A stretch of 64,000 nucleotides of DNA. Source: VBCG01 sp044226535 (GTDB lineage: Bacteria > Pseudomonadota > Gammaproteobacteria > Burkholderiales > Casimicrobiaceae). The notes under the pieces are model-generated. The model searched no databases, was not told the DNA's origin, and was given only the letters and a program-made list of their open reading frames with translations. Made by a program: the position numbers and the translations under genes. Location of the stretch: NCBI GenBank assembly GCA_044226535.1, contig JBGAGT010000011.1, forward strand, positions 1 through 64,000, in the 5' to 3' direction. Of this stretch, positions 23,386-32,524 are shown piece after piece; the first letter of the stretch is position 1, and each line of letters starts with the position of its first letter.

Positions 23386-23569
23386 TCGGGCCGCCGCGAT
23401 TGCGACTCCCGCCGACTCCCCCGCGGGTCTTGCTCGCGAACGGACTGCGATGCGTGCCGTGAGCGGTGCGGCGATGCCAACTCCGCGACCATCCGCGTCG
23501 ATTCGCTGGCACGCCGCGCAATCCCGGGCAGCCCATGGGCAACCGTATCGCCGGAAGCCGCAAAGCTTG

Positions 23570-23685
23570 CGTCGTGCGTGGCCGTCGGCGCGGCGGACGC
23601 CGGGGAATCGGGCTTGAGCCGGGGTCACCGCGAAAACCGATTCCCCGGTGGCCGCCGCACGCTTCGCCGAGGGACATGCACGGCG
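23570..23685 (-). repeat. Structured palindromic element, copy E2
   Basis: CCGGGGAATCGG (23600-23611) pairs exactly with CCGATTCCCCGG (23637-23648). On the minus strand the loop is TTTTCGCGGTGACCCCGGCT, nearly the E1 loop. The outer arms CGTCGTGCGTGG and CATGCACGGCG also pair. The flanking unit from GGGCAGCCCA (23526) to the REP (23751) matches E1 and E3. It faces E5. Confidence 0.9.
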
Positions 23686-23725
23686 CATGTTTGCGCGGGT
23701 CTCGCAATACCGCAGCAACCAAGAC

Positions 23726-23751
23726 TGGGTCCCCGCATTCGCGGGGATGAC
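23726..23751 (-). repeat. REP palindrome closing the 23-kb island
   Basis: TGGGTCCCCGCATTCGCGGG then GATGAC, opposite in orientation to 23217. It ends 28 bp from the hemB stop codon. Confidence 0.88.
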
Positions 23752-23779
23752 GGCGCGCGGGGATGACGCGTTGCGAGAA

Positions 23780-24787
23780 TCAGCCGCGCAGCCAGCGCGC
23801 CGCGTCGAGCGCGAAATACGTGAGGATCATGTCCGCGCCCGCGCGCTTCATCGAGGTCAGCGCCTCGAGGACGCAGCCGCGCTCGTCCAGCCAGCCGTTC
23901 TGCGCGGCGGCCTTGAGCATCGCGTACTCGCCCGACACCTGGTAAACCGCCGTGGGCATGCCGAACGCATCCTTCACGCGCCGCACGATGTCGAGGTAGG
24001 GCAGGCCCGGCTTGACCATCACCACGTCCGCGCCTTCGGCGAGGTCGAGCCAGGTTTCCCACAGGGCCTCGTCGCTGTTCGCGGGATCCATCTGGTAGGT
24101 GTACTTGTCGCCGCCGCCCAGCGCCGCGGCCGAGCCGACGGCGTCGCGGAACGGGCCGTAGAAGCTCGACGCATACTTGGCCGAGTAGGCGAGGATGCGC
24201 GTGCGCGCGAGCCCGGCGCCGTCGAGGGCCTCGCGCAAGGCCCCGATGCGCCCATCCATCATGTCGGAGGGCGCCACGAAGTCAGCGCCCGCTTCGGCGT
24301 GACACAAGGCCTGGCGTGTCAACGCAGCCACGGTCTCGTCGTTCACCACGTAGCCCGAGGCATCGGTCAGGCCGTCCTGCCCATTGCGCGTATAGGGATC
24401 GAGCGCAACGTCGGTGACCACGCCCAGCGCCGGGAAGCGCGACTTCAGCGCCTGCACCACGCGCGGGACGAGGCCCTTGGCGTTCCAGGCCTCGCGCGCG
24501 TCGTCACTCTTGGCGGAGGCATCGACCACCGGGAAGAGCGCGATCGCCGGCACGCCCAGCGCGACGCAGGCCTCGGCCTCGGCGAGGATGCCGTCGAGGG
24601 AGCGGCGCGCGACGCCCGGCAGCGACGCCACGTCTTCGCGCCGGCCCTCGCCGTCGAGCACGAAGACGGGATAGATGAAGTCGTCGGGCGCGAGGCGCGT
24701 CTCGCGCATCATGCGGCGCGAGAAATCGTCGCGGCGCATGCGCCGCATGCGTCGCCCGGGGAATCGGCCGTCGAACGCGTAGGACAT
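23780..24787 (-). CDS. hemB: Delta-aminolevulinic acid dehydratase (porphobilinogen synthase)
   Basis: Condenses two 5-aminolevulinate molecules to porphobilinogen. 335 residues from the ATG at 24787. Schiff-base lysines lie in YSAKYASSFYGPFRDA and VMVKPGLPYLDI; SDMMDGRIGALR is the family signature. In the metal loop the sequence is DVALDPYTRNGQDG, as in Pseudomonas-type enzymes, and the three zinc-binding cysteines of the E. coli type are absent, so Mg2+ dependence is likely. Monocistronic-looking, facing the 23-kb repeat island. Confidence 0.96.
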   Translation of the reverse strand: MSYAFDGRFPGRRMRRMRRDDFSRRMMRETRLAPDDFIYPVFVLDGEGRREDVASLPGVARRSLDGILAEAEACVALGVPAIALFPVVDASAKSDDAREAWNAKGLVPRVVQALKSRFPALGVVTDVALDPYTRNGQDGLTDASGYVVNDETVAALTRQALCHAEAGADFVAPSDMMDGRIGALREALDGAGLARTRILAYSAKYASSFYGPFRDAVGSAAALGGGDKYTYQMDPANSDEALWETWLDLAEGADVVMVKPGLPYLDIVRRVKDAFGMPTAVYQVSGEYAMLKAAAQNGWLDERGCVLEALTSMKRAGADMILTYFALDAARWLRG

Positions 24788-24967
24788 GGGGATCTCGCTG
24801 GGATTCGAAGGGGATGTCGCGGTCGATGCTAGCAAATGCGGCGACCGCGGATGGGTGCGGGACGTGTCGTCACCGACCCGGGAACTCGCGCGCGGTAACC
24901 TGGTCACAGCGTACGGACGGTTGAACGTCTCCCGCTTTCCTCCCTGAGCGGGTGCCCGGGTCCCGCG

Positions 24968-25684
24968 TCAAGCGGGAGCCGGGCGTTCTCGAGGCCTCGG
25001 ATCACTCCCCTTGATTCCGGGGCCTTTTCTTGTCCAGCCCTCGATGATGCGCTCGGCGGCCTCGACACCCTCGCGCTTCAGCGCCGAGAACGGCACGACC
25101 TCCACCTGCGAGCGGAACGCGCCGAAGGCCTCCGCAAGGCGCGCATCGATGGCGGCCAGCGCCTGCCGGCGCTCGTTGGCATTGAGCTTGTCGACCTTGG
25201 TGGCGAGCAGCAACACCGGCCGGCCGCTGGGCAGGAACCCTTCCAGCAGGGCCTCGTCCAACGCCACGATGCCGCGGCGCGCGTCGATCATCAGCACCAG
25301 CGCGACCAGTGTCGGTCGCGTGGTGACGTAGCCCCAGAGGAAATCCTGCCAGGCGTCCTTGACGCCCTTGGGCACCGCCGCGTAGCCGTAGCCCGGGAGG
25401 TCGGCGACGTAGGCGCCCGAGCGCAACGCGAAGAACACGATCTGCTGCGTGCGCCCCGGCGTGCGGCTCGCGAACGCGAGCCGCGTACGCGCGGCCAGCG
25501 CGTTGATGGCGCTCGACTTGCCCGCATTGGAGCGGCCGGCGAAGGCGATCTCGGGGGGGCCGGCCGGGGGAAACTGGTGCGGCTCGGCGGCCGCGACCAC
25601 GAAGGTCGCGCTCGCCAGGGGATGCGGAGGGCGCGCGGCTTCCGGGGCGGGAGGCGAGTCCGGTACAATGTCGTGCTTGTTCAT
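24968..25684 (-). CDS. engB: Ribosome biogenesis GTP-binding protein EngB/YsxC
   Basis: Essential-type GTPase for 50S assembly. 238 residues from the ATG at 25684. G1 GRSNAGKSS, G2/G3 region SRTPGRTQQI and DLPGYGYA, G4 ATKVDKLN, G5 PFSALKREG. About 30 Pro/Ala-rich residues precede the GTPase core. Divergent from the cytochrome c4 gene, a conserved pairing in betaproteobacteria. The C-terminal tail (GSDPRPRERPAPA) overlaps a weak REP-like inverted repeat around 24958-24985. Confidence 0.95.
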   Translation of the reverse strand: MNKHDIVPDSPPAPEAARPPHPLASATFVVAAAEPHQFPPAGPPEIAFAGRSNAGKSSAINALAARTRLAFASRTPGRTQQIVFFALRSGAYVADLPGYGYAAVPKGVKDAWQDFLWGYVTTRPTLVALVLMIDARRGIVALDEALLEGFLPSGRPVLLLATKVDKLNANERRQALAAIDARLAEAFGAFRSQVEVVPFSALKREGVEAAERIIEGWTRKGPGIKGSDPRPRERPAPA

Positions 25685-25753
25685 GCGCGTCGACGCGCCG
25701 TCTGCCGAGGGTGGTGGGCGGCCCGCGCGTTCATCCCGGGGAGTTCCTTGCAC

Positions 25754-26428
25754 ATGATTCGCACGTTGTTGCTGGCTGCGTTGCTGTCCGGCGCGGCACT
25801 CGCGGCAGCCGACAGCCTGGCCGCCGATACCGGGACGGCCAAGCCGGCCGAAGCACCCGCCGCCAAGGCCCCGGCGCCCGACGCGTCGAAGATCGTGAGC
25901 TCGGTATGCGCGGCATGCCACGGCAGCGACGGCCGCGGCACGGCGCCGACCTATCCCAACCTCGCGGGAATGCCGGCCGACTATATCACCCTGCAACTGC
26001 AGCACTTCAAGTCCGGCCTGCGCGACAACGCGATCATGAAGCCTTTCGCGCTGACGCTGTCCGACGCGGACATGGTGGCGCTGGGCGAGTACTTCGCCAA
26101 GCAGAAACCGGTGCTCGCCAAGGCCAAGGACCCGGCGCTGGTGCGCGCCGGCCAGAAGATCTTCCGCGGCGGCATCGCCGATCGCGGCGTGCCGGCCTGC
26201 GCGGCCTGCCATTCGCCCGAGGGCGCGGGCATGGCGAAGTCCTACCCGCGCGTCGGCGGCCAGTCGTCCGAATATACGCTGGCGCAGCTCAAGGCTTTCC
26301 ACGACGGCACCCGCGGCAACGACAAGGACGGCAAGGACGTCGCCGGCCACATCATGCACACCATCGCCATGCGCATGTCGGAACCCGAAATGCGCGCCGT
26401 CGCCGAGTACATGCAGGGGCTGCGCTAG
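25754..26428 (+). CDS. Dihaem cytochrome c4-type protein
   Basis: Periplasmic electron carrier. Signal peptide in the first roughly 24 residues (LLLAALLSGAALAAADSLAA), then an Ala/Pro/Lys linker and two c-type haem domains with CAACH at residues 52-56 and 149-153. Each is followed by a distal methionine region (NAIMKPFA and MHTIAMRMS). 224 residues is typical of cytochrome c4, which usually feeds terminal oxidases. Divergent from engB. Confidence 0.9.
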   Translation: MIRTLLLAALLSGAALAAADSLAADTGTAKPAEAPAAKAPAPDASKIVSSVCAACHGSDGRGTAPTYPNLAGMPADYITLQLQHFKSGLRDNAIMKPFALTLSDADMVALGEYFAKQKPVLAKAKDPALVRAGQKIFRGGIADRGVPACAACHSPEGAGMAKSYPRVGGQSSEYTLAQLKAFHDGTRGNDKDGKDVAGHIMHTIAMRMSEPEMRAVAEYMQGLR

Positions 26429-26433
26429 CCGCG

Positions 26434-27321
26434 TTGAAGGCGCGCGTCGCCTCGCTGCACCTCTACCCGATCAAGGGCGCGCGGGGCATCGACCTCGCAC
26501 AGGCCGGTGTTTCCGTCGAGGGCCTGTGCATCGGCGGCGCGCGCGCGGGCGGCGCGGCGGACCCTGTTCCGGGCCCGCGCGGCCCCGGTGACCGTGAATG
26601 GATGGTGGTCGACGCCGCGGGCCGCTTCATCACCCAGCGCTCGCACCCGCGCCTCGCCCTCGTCACCACCGCGGTCCGGGACGGCGCGCTGCAGGTCGGC
26701 GTCCCCGGACATGCATCGATCGACATCCCCCTCGCGCCGTCCCGCGGCAGCGCATCGCGCGAGGTCGTGGTGTGGCGCAGCACGGTGCGCGGCTTCGACG
26801 AGGGCGACGCGGTCGCGCAGGCGCTCTCGGCCTGCCTCGGCGACGCGCTGCGGCTGGTGCGCTTCGACGCGGCGCTGCCGCGGCCATGCAATCCCGATTT
26901 CGCCGGCGACTCCGGCGCCCATACGCGCTTCGCCGACGGCTACCCGGTGCTGGTGATCGGCGCGGCCTCGCTCGACGCGCTCAACGACCGCATGGGTGAG
27001 CGCGGCGCCCCGCCGCTGCCGATGAACCGCTTCCGGCCGAACATCGTCGTCGAAGGGCTCGAGCCCTACGACGAGGACCACCTCGAGTCGCTGGCCATCG
27101 GCGACATCGTGCTGCGCAACGTCAAGCCCTGCCTGCGCTGCGAGGTGACCGCGACCGATCAGGCGACCGCGGTGCGCGGCGACGAACCGCTGGTCACGCT
27201 TTCCCTCTACCGCCAGCATGCGCTCGGCGGGGTCGCCTTCGGCGTCAACATGATCGTCGCCGCCGGCGCGGGCGGCGGCATCGCGCGGGGCGACGCCGCC
27301 GAGGCCACGCTGGCGTTCTAG
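26434..27321 (+). CDS. MOSC domain protein (YcbX/mARC-like)
   Basis: 295 residues. The N-terminal MOSC beta-barrel segment (ARVASLHLYPIKGARGID) and the C-terminal MOSC domain (NRFRPNIVVEG, EDHLESLAIGDIVLRNVKPC) resemble YcbX-type molybdenum cofactor enzymes that reduce N-hydroxylated compounds. The Cys in VKPCLRCEVT fits the cofactor-binding position. No ATG fits the conserved N-terminus; the TTG at 26434, 5 bp after the cytochrome stop, is the best start. Probably co-transcribed with the cytochrome. Confidence 0.85.
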   Translation: MKARVASLHLYPIKGARGIDLAQAGVSVEGLCIGGARAGGAADPVPGPRGPGDREWMVVDAAGRFITQRSHPRLALVTTAVRDGALQVGVPGHASIDIPLAPSRGSASREVVVWRSTVRGFDEGDAVAQALSACLGDALRLVRFDAALPRPCNPDFAGDSGAHTRFADGYPVLVIGAASLDALNDRMGERGAPPLPMNRFRPNIVVEGLEPYDEDHLESLAIGDIVLRNVKPCLRCEVTATDQATAVRGDEPLVTLSLYRQHALGGVAFGVNMIVAAGAGGGIARGDAAEATLAF

Positions 27322-27339
27322 CCTTGCCCGGGCGCCGCG

Positions 27340-29355
27340 CTAGGCACCGTCGGGCGAGCACATGATGACCGCGTCGGGGCCGTAGCCCTCGGCCGCCCAG
27401 GCGGCATCGCCGCCGAGGCGGTCGTGCACCGTGAGGTCGTCGGTGAAGCGGTGGTTGGTCACCGCGGCGTGGAAGAAGCGCCAGATCGGGTGCGTGCCGA
27501 GCGCGCAGTTGCCGCTCGCGTCGGGCGTCTTGACGTAGAACGCGCTGCGTGTCTCCACCACCCAGTCCTTGAAGGCCGGCGCCTTGCCCAAGAGGTCGCA
27601 TTCGGCCGCCACCGCCGAGTAGAAGTGCGTGCTGCTGCCGTTGGCCTCGAGGTAGGCGCGGCACACCGGGCTCGATCCCGCGACCGGCGTCTTGTAGGCG
27701 AGGAAGCGCAGCCCCGTGCGCTGCCAGCCCGCGAACGCGCCCGAATCGAGCGACGCGACCTCGCCCGCGTCCATGGTCATGAAGTAGTGGTCGAGCCCCG
27801 CGTGGTAGTACTCGACCACCACGCCGAGGTTCGACGCCGCCGTGCCCGGCGCGAGGTAGTCGCGCACCTTGGGAATCGCGTAGTCGAGGCGCGCGAACAC
27901 CGACGGTGCCGTGGGATCCGCGCAGGTCGTCGATGCGCCGCTCAGCGCGCCGCGCAGCTCGTACCAACCCTTGCCGGCGTTGTAGGTGAGAAGCCCCGAG
28001 CCGCTCGAGCCGCCTTCGGCGATGCCGCCGCGCGTGATGTCCCATCGCATGATGGTGAAAAGCCCGTTGCCGCCGTAGTCGCCGTCGTCGTCGATGACCT
28101 GGAAATAGCCATAGCCCTGCAGGTCGCCGATGCTGTACTTGGTCAGGTCGCCGTTGGGGTGGTGCAGGTCCAGGGCCTCGCCGGTGGCCACGGCGACCGA
28201 GTTCCACGCCGAGAACACCGTTCCCGCCGGCGGCGCGGTCTTGAGGCGGATCAGCGACCAGTCGTCGGCGATGCTGGTGGCGAGGAGCGTCGCGCCGCCC
28301 TTCTGCAACGAATAGGCGCCGGGTTTCTTCGACGCGTTGCCGTCTTCGGCGCTCGAGCAGCCGATGGAGTCGAAGAACCAGTAGAGGTTGACGGTGGCGG
28401 CGACGTCGGGCGTGTCCATGCAGTGGTTGGCCGTGAACACGTAGGGCGTGTATGTCGCGGTCGTGTCGGCGACCAGCGTCGCGCTGCAGAGGTAACCCGA
28501 GCCGTCGGCCTCCTGGAAGGTGATCAGCGCCTGTGCCTTGGCGGCGTTGGTGAGCGCGCCGGTCGGCGGCACGCACTTCCAGTCGTGCTCGCAGCTCTGC
28601 GAGGTGCCGGGCCCCGTCGCCAGCGCGGGCAAGCCGTTGGCCAGCGTCGAGCCGTTGGCGACCATGTGCGAGACGCGCGTGAGGATGAGCGCGGTGGCGC
28701 CCACCGAGGCACCCGCACCCACCGCGATCTCGATGGTCGCAGTGGAGCCTTCGAGCACGGGCGACCACCACTGCCCGTCGCCGGTCGATGCCTGCGCGAT
28801 CTCGTTCAGCACGTAGGGCCCCATGACCTCGGCGGCCGCGTCGCTGCCCTGCAGGCGCAGGACGATGTCGGGATCGGCCTGCGGGCCCGCGAGGGCGATG
28901 CGCAGCGACCGGGCGCCCGTCGACGCGACCTGGATGTGCGCGACGCGCGTGCCGTCGGGCATGACCTGCCAGTCGAGCGAATCGAGGCGGATGCTGCGCT
29001 CGTCCTGCGGCACCGCGCGGCCGAAGCCGATGGCGAGGCGCTTTTGCGTCATCCCCGCTTGCGGGCGCCGGGCGAGGACCGCTTCCTCGGCGGCGGTGGG
29101 CATGCCGAGGTCGACCCTGCGCGCGGGCGCATCGCGCGGCAACAGCAGCGAGGCGGCCGCCGCCGCCTTGGGCTCGCCCGGTGAGACCAGGGGCGGCGCG
29201 GATTGGACCGCCGAGGGCGCGGCGGCGAGGGCCGGCGACGGCAGGAGCAGCATCGCCGCCGCGGCGACGGCGCAGGCACGCGCCAAGGCGTCGATCGCGC
29301 GATGGGCAGCGACGATCGCGCGAGGCATCGAAAGGGACATGGGGAACATCGACAT
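27340..29355 (-). CDS. Secreted trypsin-like serine peptidase with DUF5648-like C-terminal domain
   Basis: 671 residues. Signal peptide (residues about 26-46, ending PALAAA), an N-terminal prodomain-like beta region (to about 250), then a chymotrypsin-fold core resembling lysyl endopeptidase-type enzymes: His311 in FTANHC, Asp365 in ADDWSLIR, and Ser451 in GGSSGSG. Cysteines around CEHDWKCV and GCSS suggest disulphides. Residues about 512-671 (VVVEYYHAGLDHYFMT to AVIMCSPDGA) match the DUF5648 pattern found at the C-termini of exported proteins. The start at 29355 has GGAG six bases upstream. Paralogue of the next gene upstream. Cleavage specificity is not known. Confidence 0.85.
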   Translation of the reverse strand: MSMFPMSLSMPRAIVAAHRAIDALARACAVAAAAMLLLPSPALAAAPSAVQSAPPLVSPGEPKAAAAASLLLPRDAPARRVDLGMPTAAEEAVLARRPQAGMTQKRLAIGFGRAVPQDERSIRLDSLDWQVMPDGTRVAHIQVASTGARSLRIALAGPQADPDIVLRLQGSDAAAEVMGPYVLNEIAQASTGDGQWWSPVLEGSTATIEIAVGAGASVGATALILTRVSHMVANGSTLANGLPALATGPGTSQSCEHDWKCVPPTGALTNAAKAQALITFQEADGSGYLCSATLVADTTATYTPYVFTANHCMDTPDVAATVNLYWFFDSIGCSSAEDGNASKKPGAYSLQKGGATLLATSIADDWSLIRLKTAPPAGTVFSAWNSVAVATGEALDLHHPNGDLTKYSIGDLQGYGYFQVIDDDGDYGGNGLFTIMRWDITRGGIAEGGSSGSGLLTYNAGKGWYELRGALSGASTTCADPTAPSVFARLDYAIPKVRDYLAPGTAASNLGVVVEYYHAGLDHYFMTMDAGEVASLDSGAFAGWQRTGLRFLAYKTPVAGSSPVCRAYLEANGSSTHFYSAVAAECDLLGKAPAFKDWVVETRSAFYVKTPDASGNCALGTHPIWRFFHAAVTNHRFTDDLTVHDRLGGDAAWAAEGYGPDAVIMCSPDGA
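27436..27873. repeat. Near-identical 438-bp block, copy 1
   Basis: Matches 29541-29978 with only three mismatches seen (27544, 27545 and 27550). It encodes most of the DUF5648-like domain of both peptidases. Identity drops sharply outside the block, which fits recent gene conversion between the tandem paralogues. Confidence 0.92.
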
Positions 29356-29444
29356 CGAAATCTCCGTGATGACTGCAGGCCGCGACGGGCTCTCATCGAC
29401 CCTTTGGCGCAACCTTCGAAGCTCGGGTACAGGGAACAGGGCGG

Positions 29445-31505
29445 TCAAGCACCGTCGGGCGAGCACATGATCACGGCATCGGCGCCGAAGCCCTCCGCGG
29501 CCCACGCGGGATCCGCGTTCATGCGATCGTGCATCGACACGTCGTCGGTGAAGCGGTGGTTGGTCACCGCGGCGTGGAAGAAGCGCCAGATCGGGTGCGT
29601 GCCGAGCGCGCAGTTGCCGCTCGCGTCGGGCGTCTTGACGTAGAACGCATTGCGCGTCTCCACCACCCAGTCCTTGAAGGCCGGCGCCTTGCCCAAGAGG
29701 TCGCATTCGGCCGCCACCGCCGAGTAGAAGTGCGTGCTGCTGCCGTTGGCCTCGAGGTAGGCGCGGCACACCGGGCTCGATCCCGCGACCGGCGTCTTGT
29801 AGGCGAGGAAGCGCAGCCCCGTGCGCTGCCAGCCCGCGAACGCGCCCGAATCGAGCGACGCGACCTCGCCCGCGTCCATGGTCATGAAGTAGTGGTCGAG
29901 CCCCGCGTGGTAGTACTCGACCACCACGCCGAGGTTCGACGCCGCCGTGCCCGGCGCGAGGTAGTCGCGCACCTTGGGGAACGCCAAGTCGAGGCGCGAG
30001 AACACGTCGGGGGACGTGGGCTGCTCGCACGAGGCCAAGCCTCCGGTGAGGACGCCGCGCAACAGGTACTGGTCCACGGCCGATTGCAGCGTCAGCAGCC
30101 CCGAGCCGCTCGAGCCGCCTTCGGTGACTCCGCCGCGCGTCGCGTCCCAGCGGATGACGAGCTCCTCGCTGTTGATCGCGGGATCGTCGTTGTCGTCGGT
30201 GATCTCGACGGGCGCGTAGCCCTGCAGCCTGCCGACGCTGTACTTGGTGAGGTCGCCCGCCGGGTGGTGCAGGTCGACGGCCTCGCCGTCGACGATCGGC
30301 GTCGCGTCCCATCCCGAGAAGAACGCGCCCGCGGGCGGCGCGCGGTTGCCGCGCACCAGCGCCCAGTCGTCGGCGAGGCTCCTCGCCAGCATGGTCGTGC
30401 CGCCGCCCTGCAGCGTGTAGGCCTGCGGCGTCTGGGACGCGTGGCCGTTGTCCGCGCTCGAGCAGCCGATCGAGTCGTAGAACCAGTAGATGTTGACCGT
30501 CGCCGCCGTCGCGGTGGAATCGAGGCAGTGATTGGCGGTGATGATGTAAGGCGTCTGCGACGACGCCGAGTCGTTGACCAGCGTCGCGCTGCACAGGTAG
30601 CTCTCGCCGTCCGCCTGGACGAAAGTGATGCGCACCTGCGCCGAGGCCGCGCGCGTCAGCGCGGCGGTCTGCGGGGTCACGCACTTCCAGTCGCGCTCGC
30701 AACTGCCCGAGGCGCCGGGGCCGGTGGCCTTGGCCAGGACGCCCGGGGCGAGCTCCATGCCCGCGGCGACGAGGTGCGAGACGCCTGCGAGCTCGAGCGT
30801 CGCGCTGCCGGGCGAAGCACCCGCCGCCACGGCGATCTCGAGGGTCGCGGTCGAGCCTTCGAGCACCGGCGACCACCAGCGGTTGCCGCCGGCCGACGCC
30901 TTCGCAATCTGGTCGAGCGTGTAGGGTCCCATCGCCGCCGCATTCGACGCGCTGCCCACCATGCGCAGCACGACGGCGGGATCGGCGGCCGCGGTCGTGA
31001 ACGCGACGCGCAGCGCCGAGGCGCCCTCCGACACGATCCTGACGTGCGCCACGCGCGTACCGTCGGCGGTGACCTGCCAGGCGAGCCCGTCGAGGCGCAG
31101 CGGGCGCGATTCGGCGGGAATCCTGCGCGGGAAGCCGATGGGCAGCACGCGCGTGGTCACGCCGGGGCGCGCCGTGGTTTGGAGCATCGCGCGCTCGCTC
31201 GCGTCCGGCACGCCGAGGTCGATGGCGCGCGCCGCGCTGTCGCGCGGCAGCAGGAGCTCGGTGCCCGCGTTCGCCGCGGCGGACTTGGGCGTGGCGGAGG
31301 GCGTTCCCAACACCACCAGGCCGCCGGACGACGGGGCCGCCGACGCAGGCGCCCCCGGCAAGGCGAGCCCGAGCAAGGCCGCAGCGAGGAAGCCGAATGC
31401 CCGCGCGGCGAGCCATCGGGCAGGTGCAGGACGCGCGAAGGACACGGGACGTGCGAAAGGCAACGGGCGTACGAACGGCGCGGCCATGGGGCGCTGCAAG
31501 GACAT
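29445..31505 (-). CDS. Secreted trypsin-like serine peptidase, second paralogue, with DUF5648-like C-terminus
   Basis: 686 residues with a long signal region (membrane-spanning stretch about residues 33-57, ending APASAAP). Same architecture as the downstream paralogue: prodomain-like region, catalytic His in ITANHC, Asp in ADDWALVR, Ser in GGSSGSG, then the C-terminal DUF5648-like domain. The peptidase halves are clearly diverged while the C-terminal domains differ by very few residues (for example VVETRN against VVETRS). The 89-bp gap to the next copy has no obvious terminator. Confidence 0.85.
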   Translation of the reverse strand: MSLQRPMAAPFVRPLPFARPVSFARPAPARWLAARAFGFLAAALLGLALPGAPASAAPSSGGLVVLGTPSATPKSAAANAGTELLLPRDSAARAIDLGVPDASERAMLQTTARPGVTTRVLPIGFPRRIPAESRPLRLDGLAWQVTADGTRVAHVRIVSEGASALRVAFTTAAADPAVVLRMVGSASNAAAMGPYTLDQIAKASAGGNRWWSPVLEGSTATLEIAVAAGASPGSATLELAGVSHLVAAGMELAPGVLAKATGPGASGSCERDWKCVTPQTAALTRAASAQVRITFVQADGESYLCSATLVNDSASSQTPYIITANHCLDSTATAATVNIYWFYDSIGCSSADNGHASQTPQAYTLQGGGTTMLARSLADDWALVRGNRAPPAGAFFSGWDATPIVDGEAVDLHHPAGDLTKYSVGRLQGYAPVEITDDNDDPAINSEELVIRWDATRGGVTEGGSSGSGLLTLQSAVDQYLLRGVLTGGLASCEQPTSPDVFSRLDLAFPKVRDYLAPGTAASNLGVVVEYYHAGLDHYFMTMDAGEVASLDSGAFAGWQRTGLRFLAYKTPVAGSSPVCRAYLEANGSSTHFYSAVAAECDLLGKAPAFKDWVVETRNAFYVKTPDASGNCALGTHPIWRFFHAAVTNHRFTDDVSMHDRMNADPAWAAEGFGADAVIMCSPDGA
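29541..29978. repeat. Near-identical 438-bp block, copy 2
   Basis: Partner of 27436-27873 at a fixed offset of 2105 bp, in direct orientation. Only three substitutions were found reading line by line. Confidence 0.92.
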
Positions 31506-31623
31506 CGGATGCTCCCGTCTCGGTAGGTGGCGCGCAACGGGGCCCGCCCCCGGCCCGCTCGGCGCAACGGCTAGCTTAACGCATCACCGGCGCCTCCCGT
31601 GCACCGCGCGGCCCTCGCGCCGC

Positions 31624-32508
31624 CTAAGCGTCGCCGATCCCCGACAGCAGGCATGCGTCGAGCGAATCGCGCCACGGCGGCAGCCGGAACCCGAACACCC
31701 GCGCGAAGCGCCCGTCGTCGAGCACGCTGTTCGCAGGCCGCGCCGCCGCCGTCGGGAACTCGGCGGTGGGAATGGGGACGACGCGCGCGCCGGGTCGCGC
31801 CTCGCCGCGCAGCCGCGCCGCCTCGACGATCGCCGACGCGAAGCCGAACCAGGTCGTCGAGCCCTGGCCCGTGAAGTGGTAGAGCCCGGCACGCGACGAG
31901 AGCGCCGTGACGCCCATCGCGACCAGGCGCGCCGTCGCCAGCGCCAGCGCCCCCGTCCAGTTGGGCGTGCCGTGCTGGTCGTCGACGACGCGGATCTCGT
32001 CGCGCTCGCGCGCCAGGCGCTCGATGGTGGCGAGGAAATTGCGCCCGTGGCGGCCGTACACCCAGCTGGTGCGCAGCACCAGCGCCGAAGCGCCGCTTTG
32101 CGCGATGGCCTCCTCGCCCTCGAGCTTGCTGCGGCCGTAGGCGTTGCAGGGGCACGTCGGCGCGTCCTCGCCGTAGGGCCCCGCCGCCGTTCCGTCGAAC
32201 ACGTAGTCGGTGGAATAGTGGATCAGCATCGCGCCGATGCGGCGAGCTTCCTCCGCGAGGACGCCCGGCGCGACGCCGTTCACGGCGCGCGCGGCGTCGT
32301 ACTCCGACTCGGCCCTGTCCACCGCCGTGTACGCGCCCGCGTTGACGATCAGCGCCGGCGCGACCTCGCGCACGGTCCGCCGGATCGCCCCGGCATCGGC
32401 GAGGTCGAGCGTGCCGCGATCGGTGGCGACCACCTCGCCGTGCGCGCGCAGCGCAGGGACGAGCGCGTGGCCGAGCTGGCCCGCCGCGCCCGTCACGAGG
32501 ATGCGCAT
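31624..32508 (-). CDS. rfbD: dTDP-4-dehydrorhamnose reductase
   Basis: Last step of dTDP-L-rhamnose synthesis, reducing the 4-keto group with NAD(P)H. 294 residues: Rossmann motif VTGAAGQLGHAL, NAGAYTAVDRAE, catalytic STDYVFDG and the YxxxK in YGRSKLEGE, and RTSWVYGRHGRNF. It follows rfbC by 16 bp, last of GT2-rfbA-rfbC-rfbD. Confidence 0.96.
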   Translation of the reverse strand: MRILVTGAAGQLGHALVPALRAHGEVVATDRGTLDLADAGAIRRTVREVAPALIVNAGAYTAVDRAESEYDAARAVNGVAPGVLAEEARRIGAMLIHYSTDYVFDGTAAGPYGEDAPTCPCNAYGRSKLEGEEAIAQSGASALVLRTSWVYGRHGRNFLATIERLARERDEIRVVDDQHGTPNWTGALALATARLVAMGVTALSSRAGLYHFTGQGSTTWFGFASAIVEAARLRGEARPGARVVPIPTAEFPTAAARPANSVLDDGRFARVFGFRLPPWRDSLDACLLSGIGDA

Positions 32509-32524
32509 CGCGGCCCTTGGGCGA

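Noticed and set aside
24955..24990. REP between hemB and engB
   Set aside because: CCCGCGTCAAGCGGG is similar but lacks the GTCATC and GACCCA ends, so it is mentioned only as REP-like.
25664..25669. TACAAT as the -10 of the cytochrome c4 promoter
   Set aside because: It lies about 85 bp upstream inside the engB 5' end and has no recognisable -35 at suitable spacing.
29045..29070. Another REP inside the first peptidase gene
   Set aside because: Only the left arm (GTCATCCCCGC) is present followed by TTGCGGG; the palindrome is incomplete and the position encodes normal protein sequence in frame.
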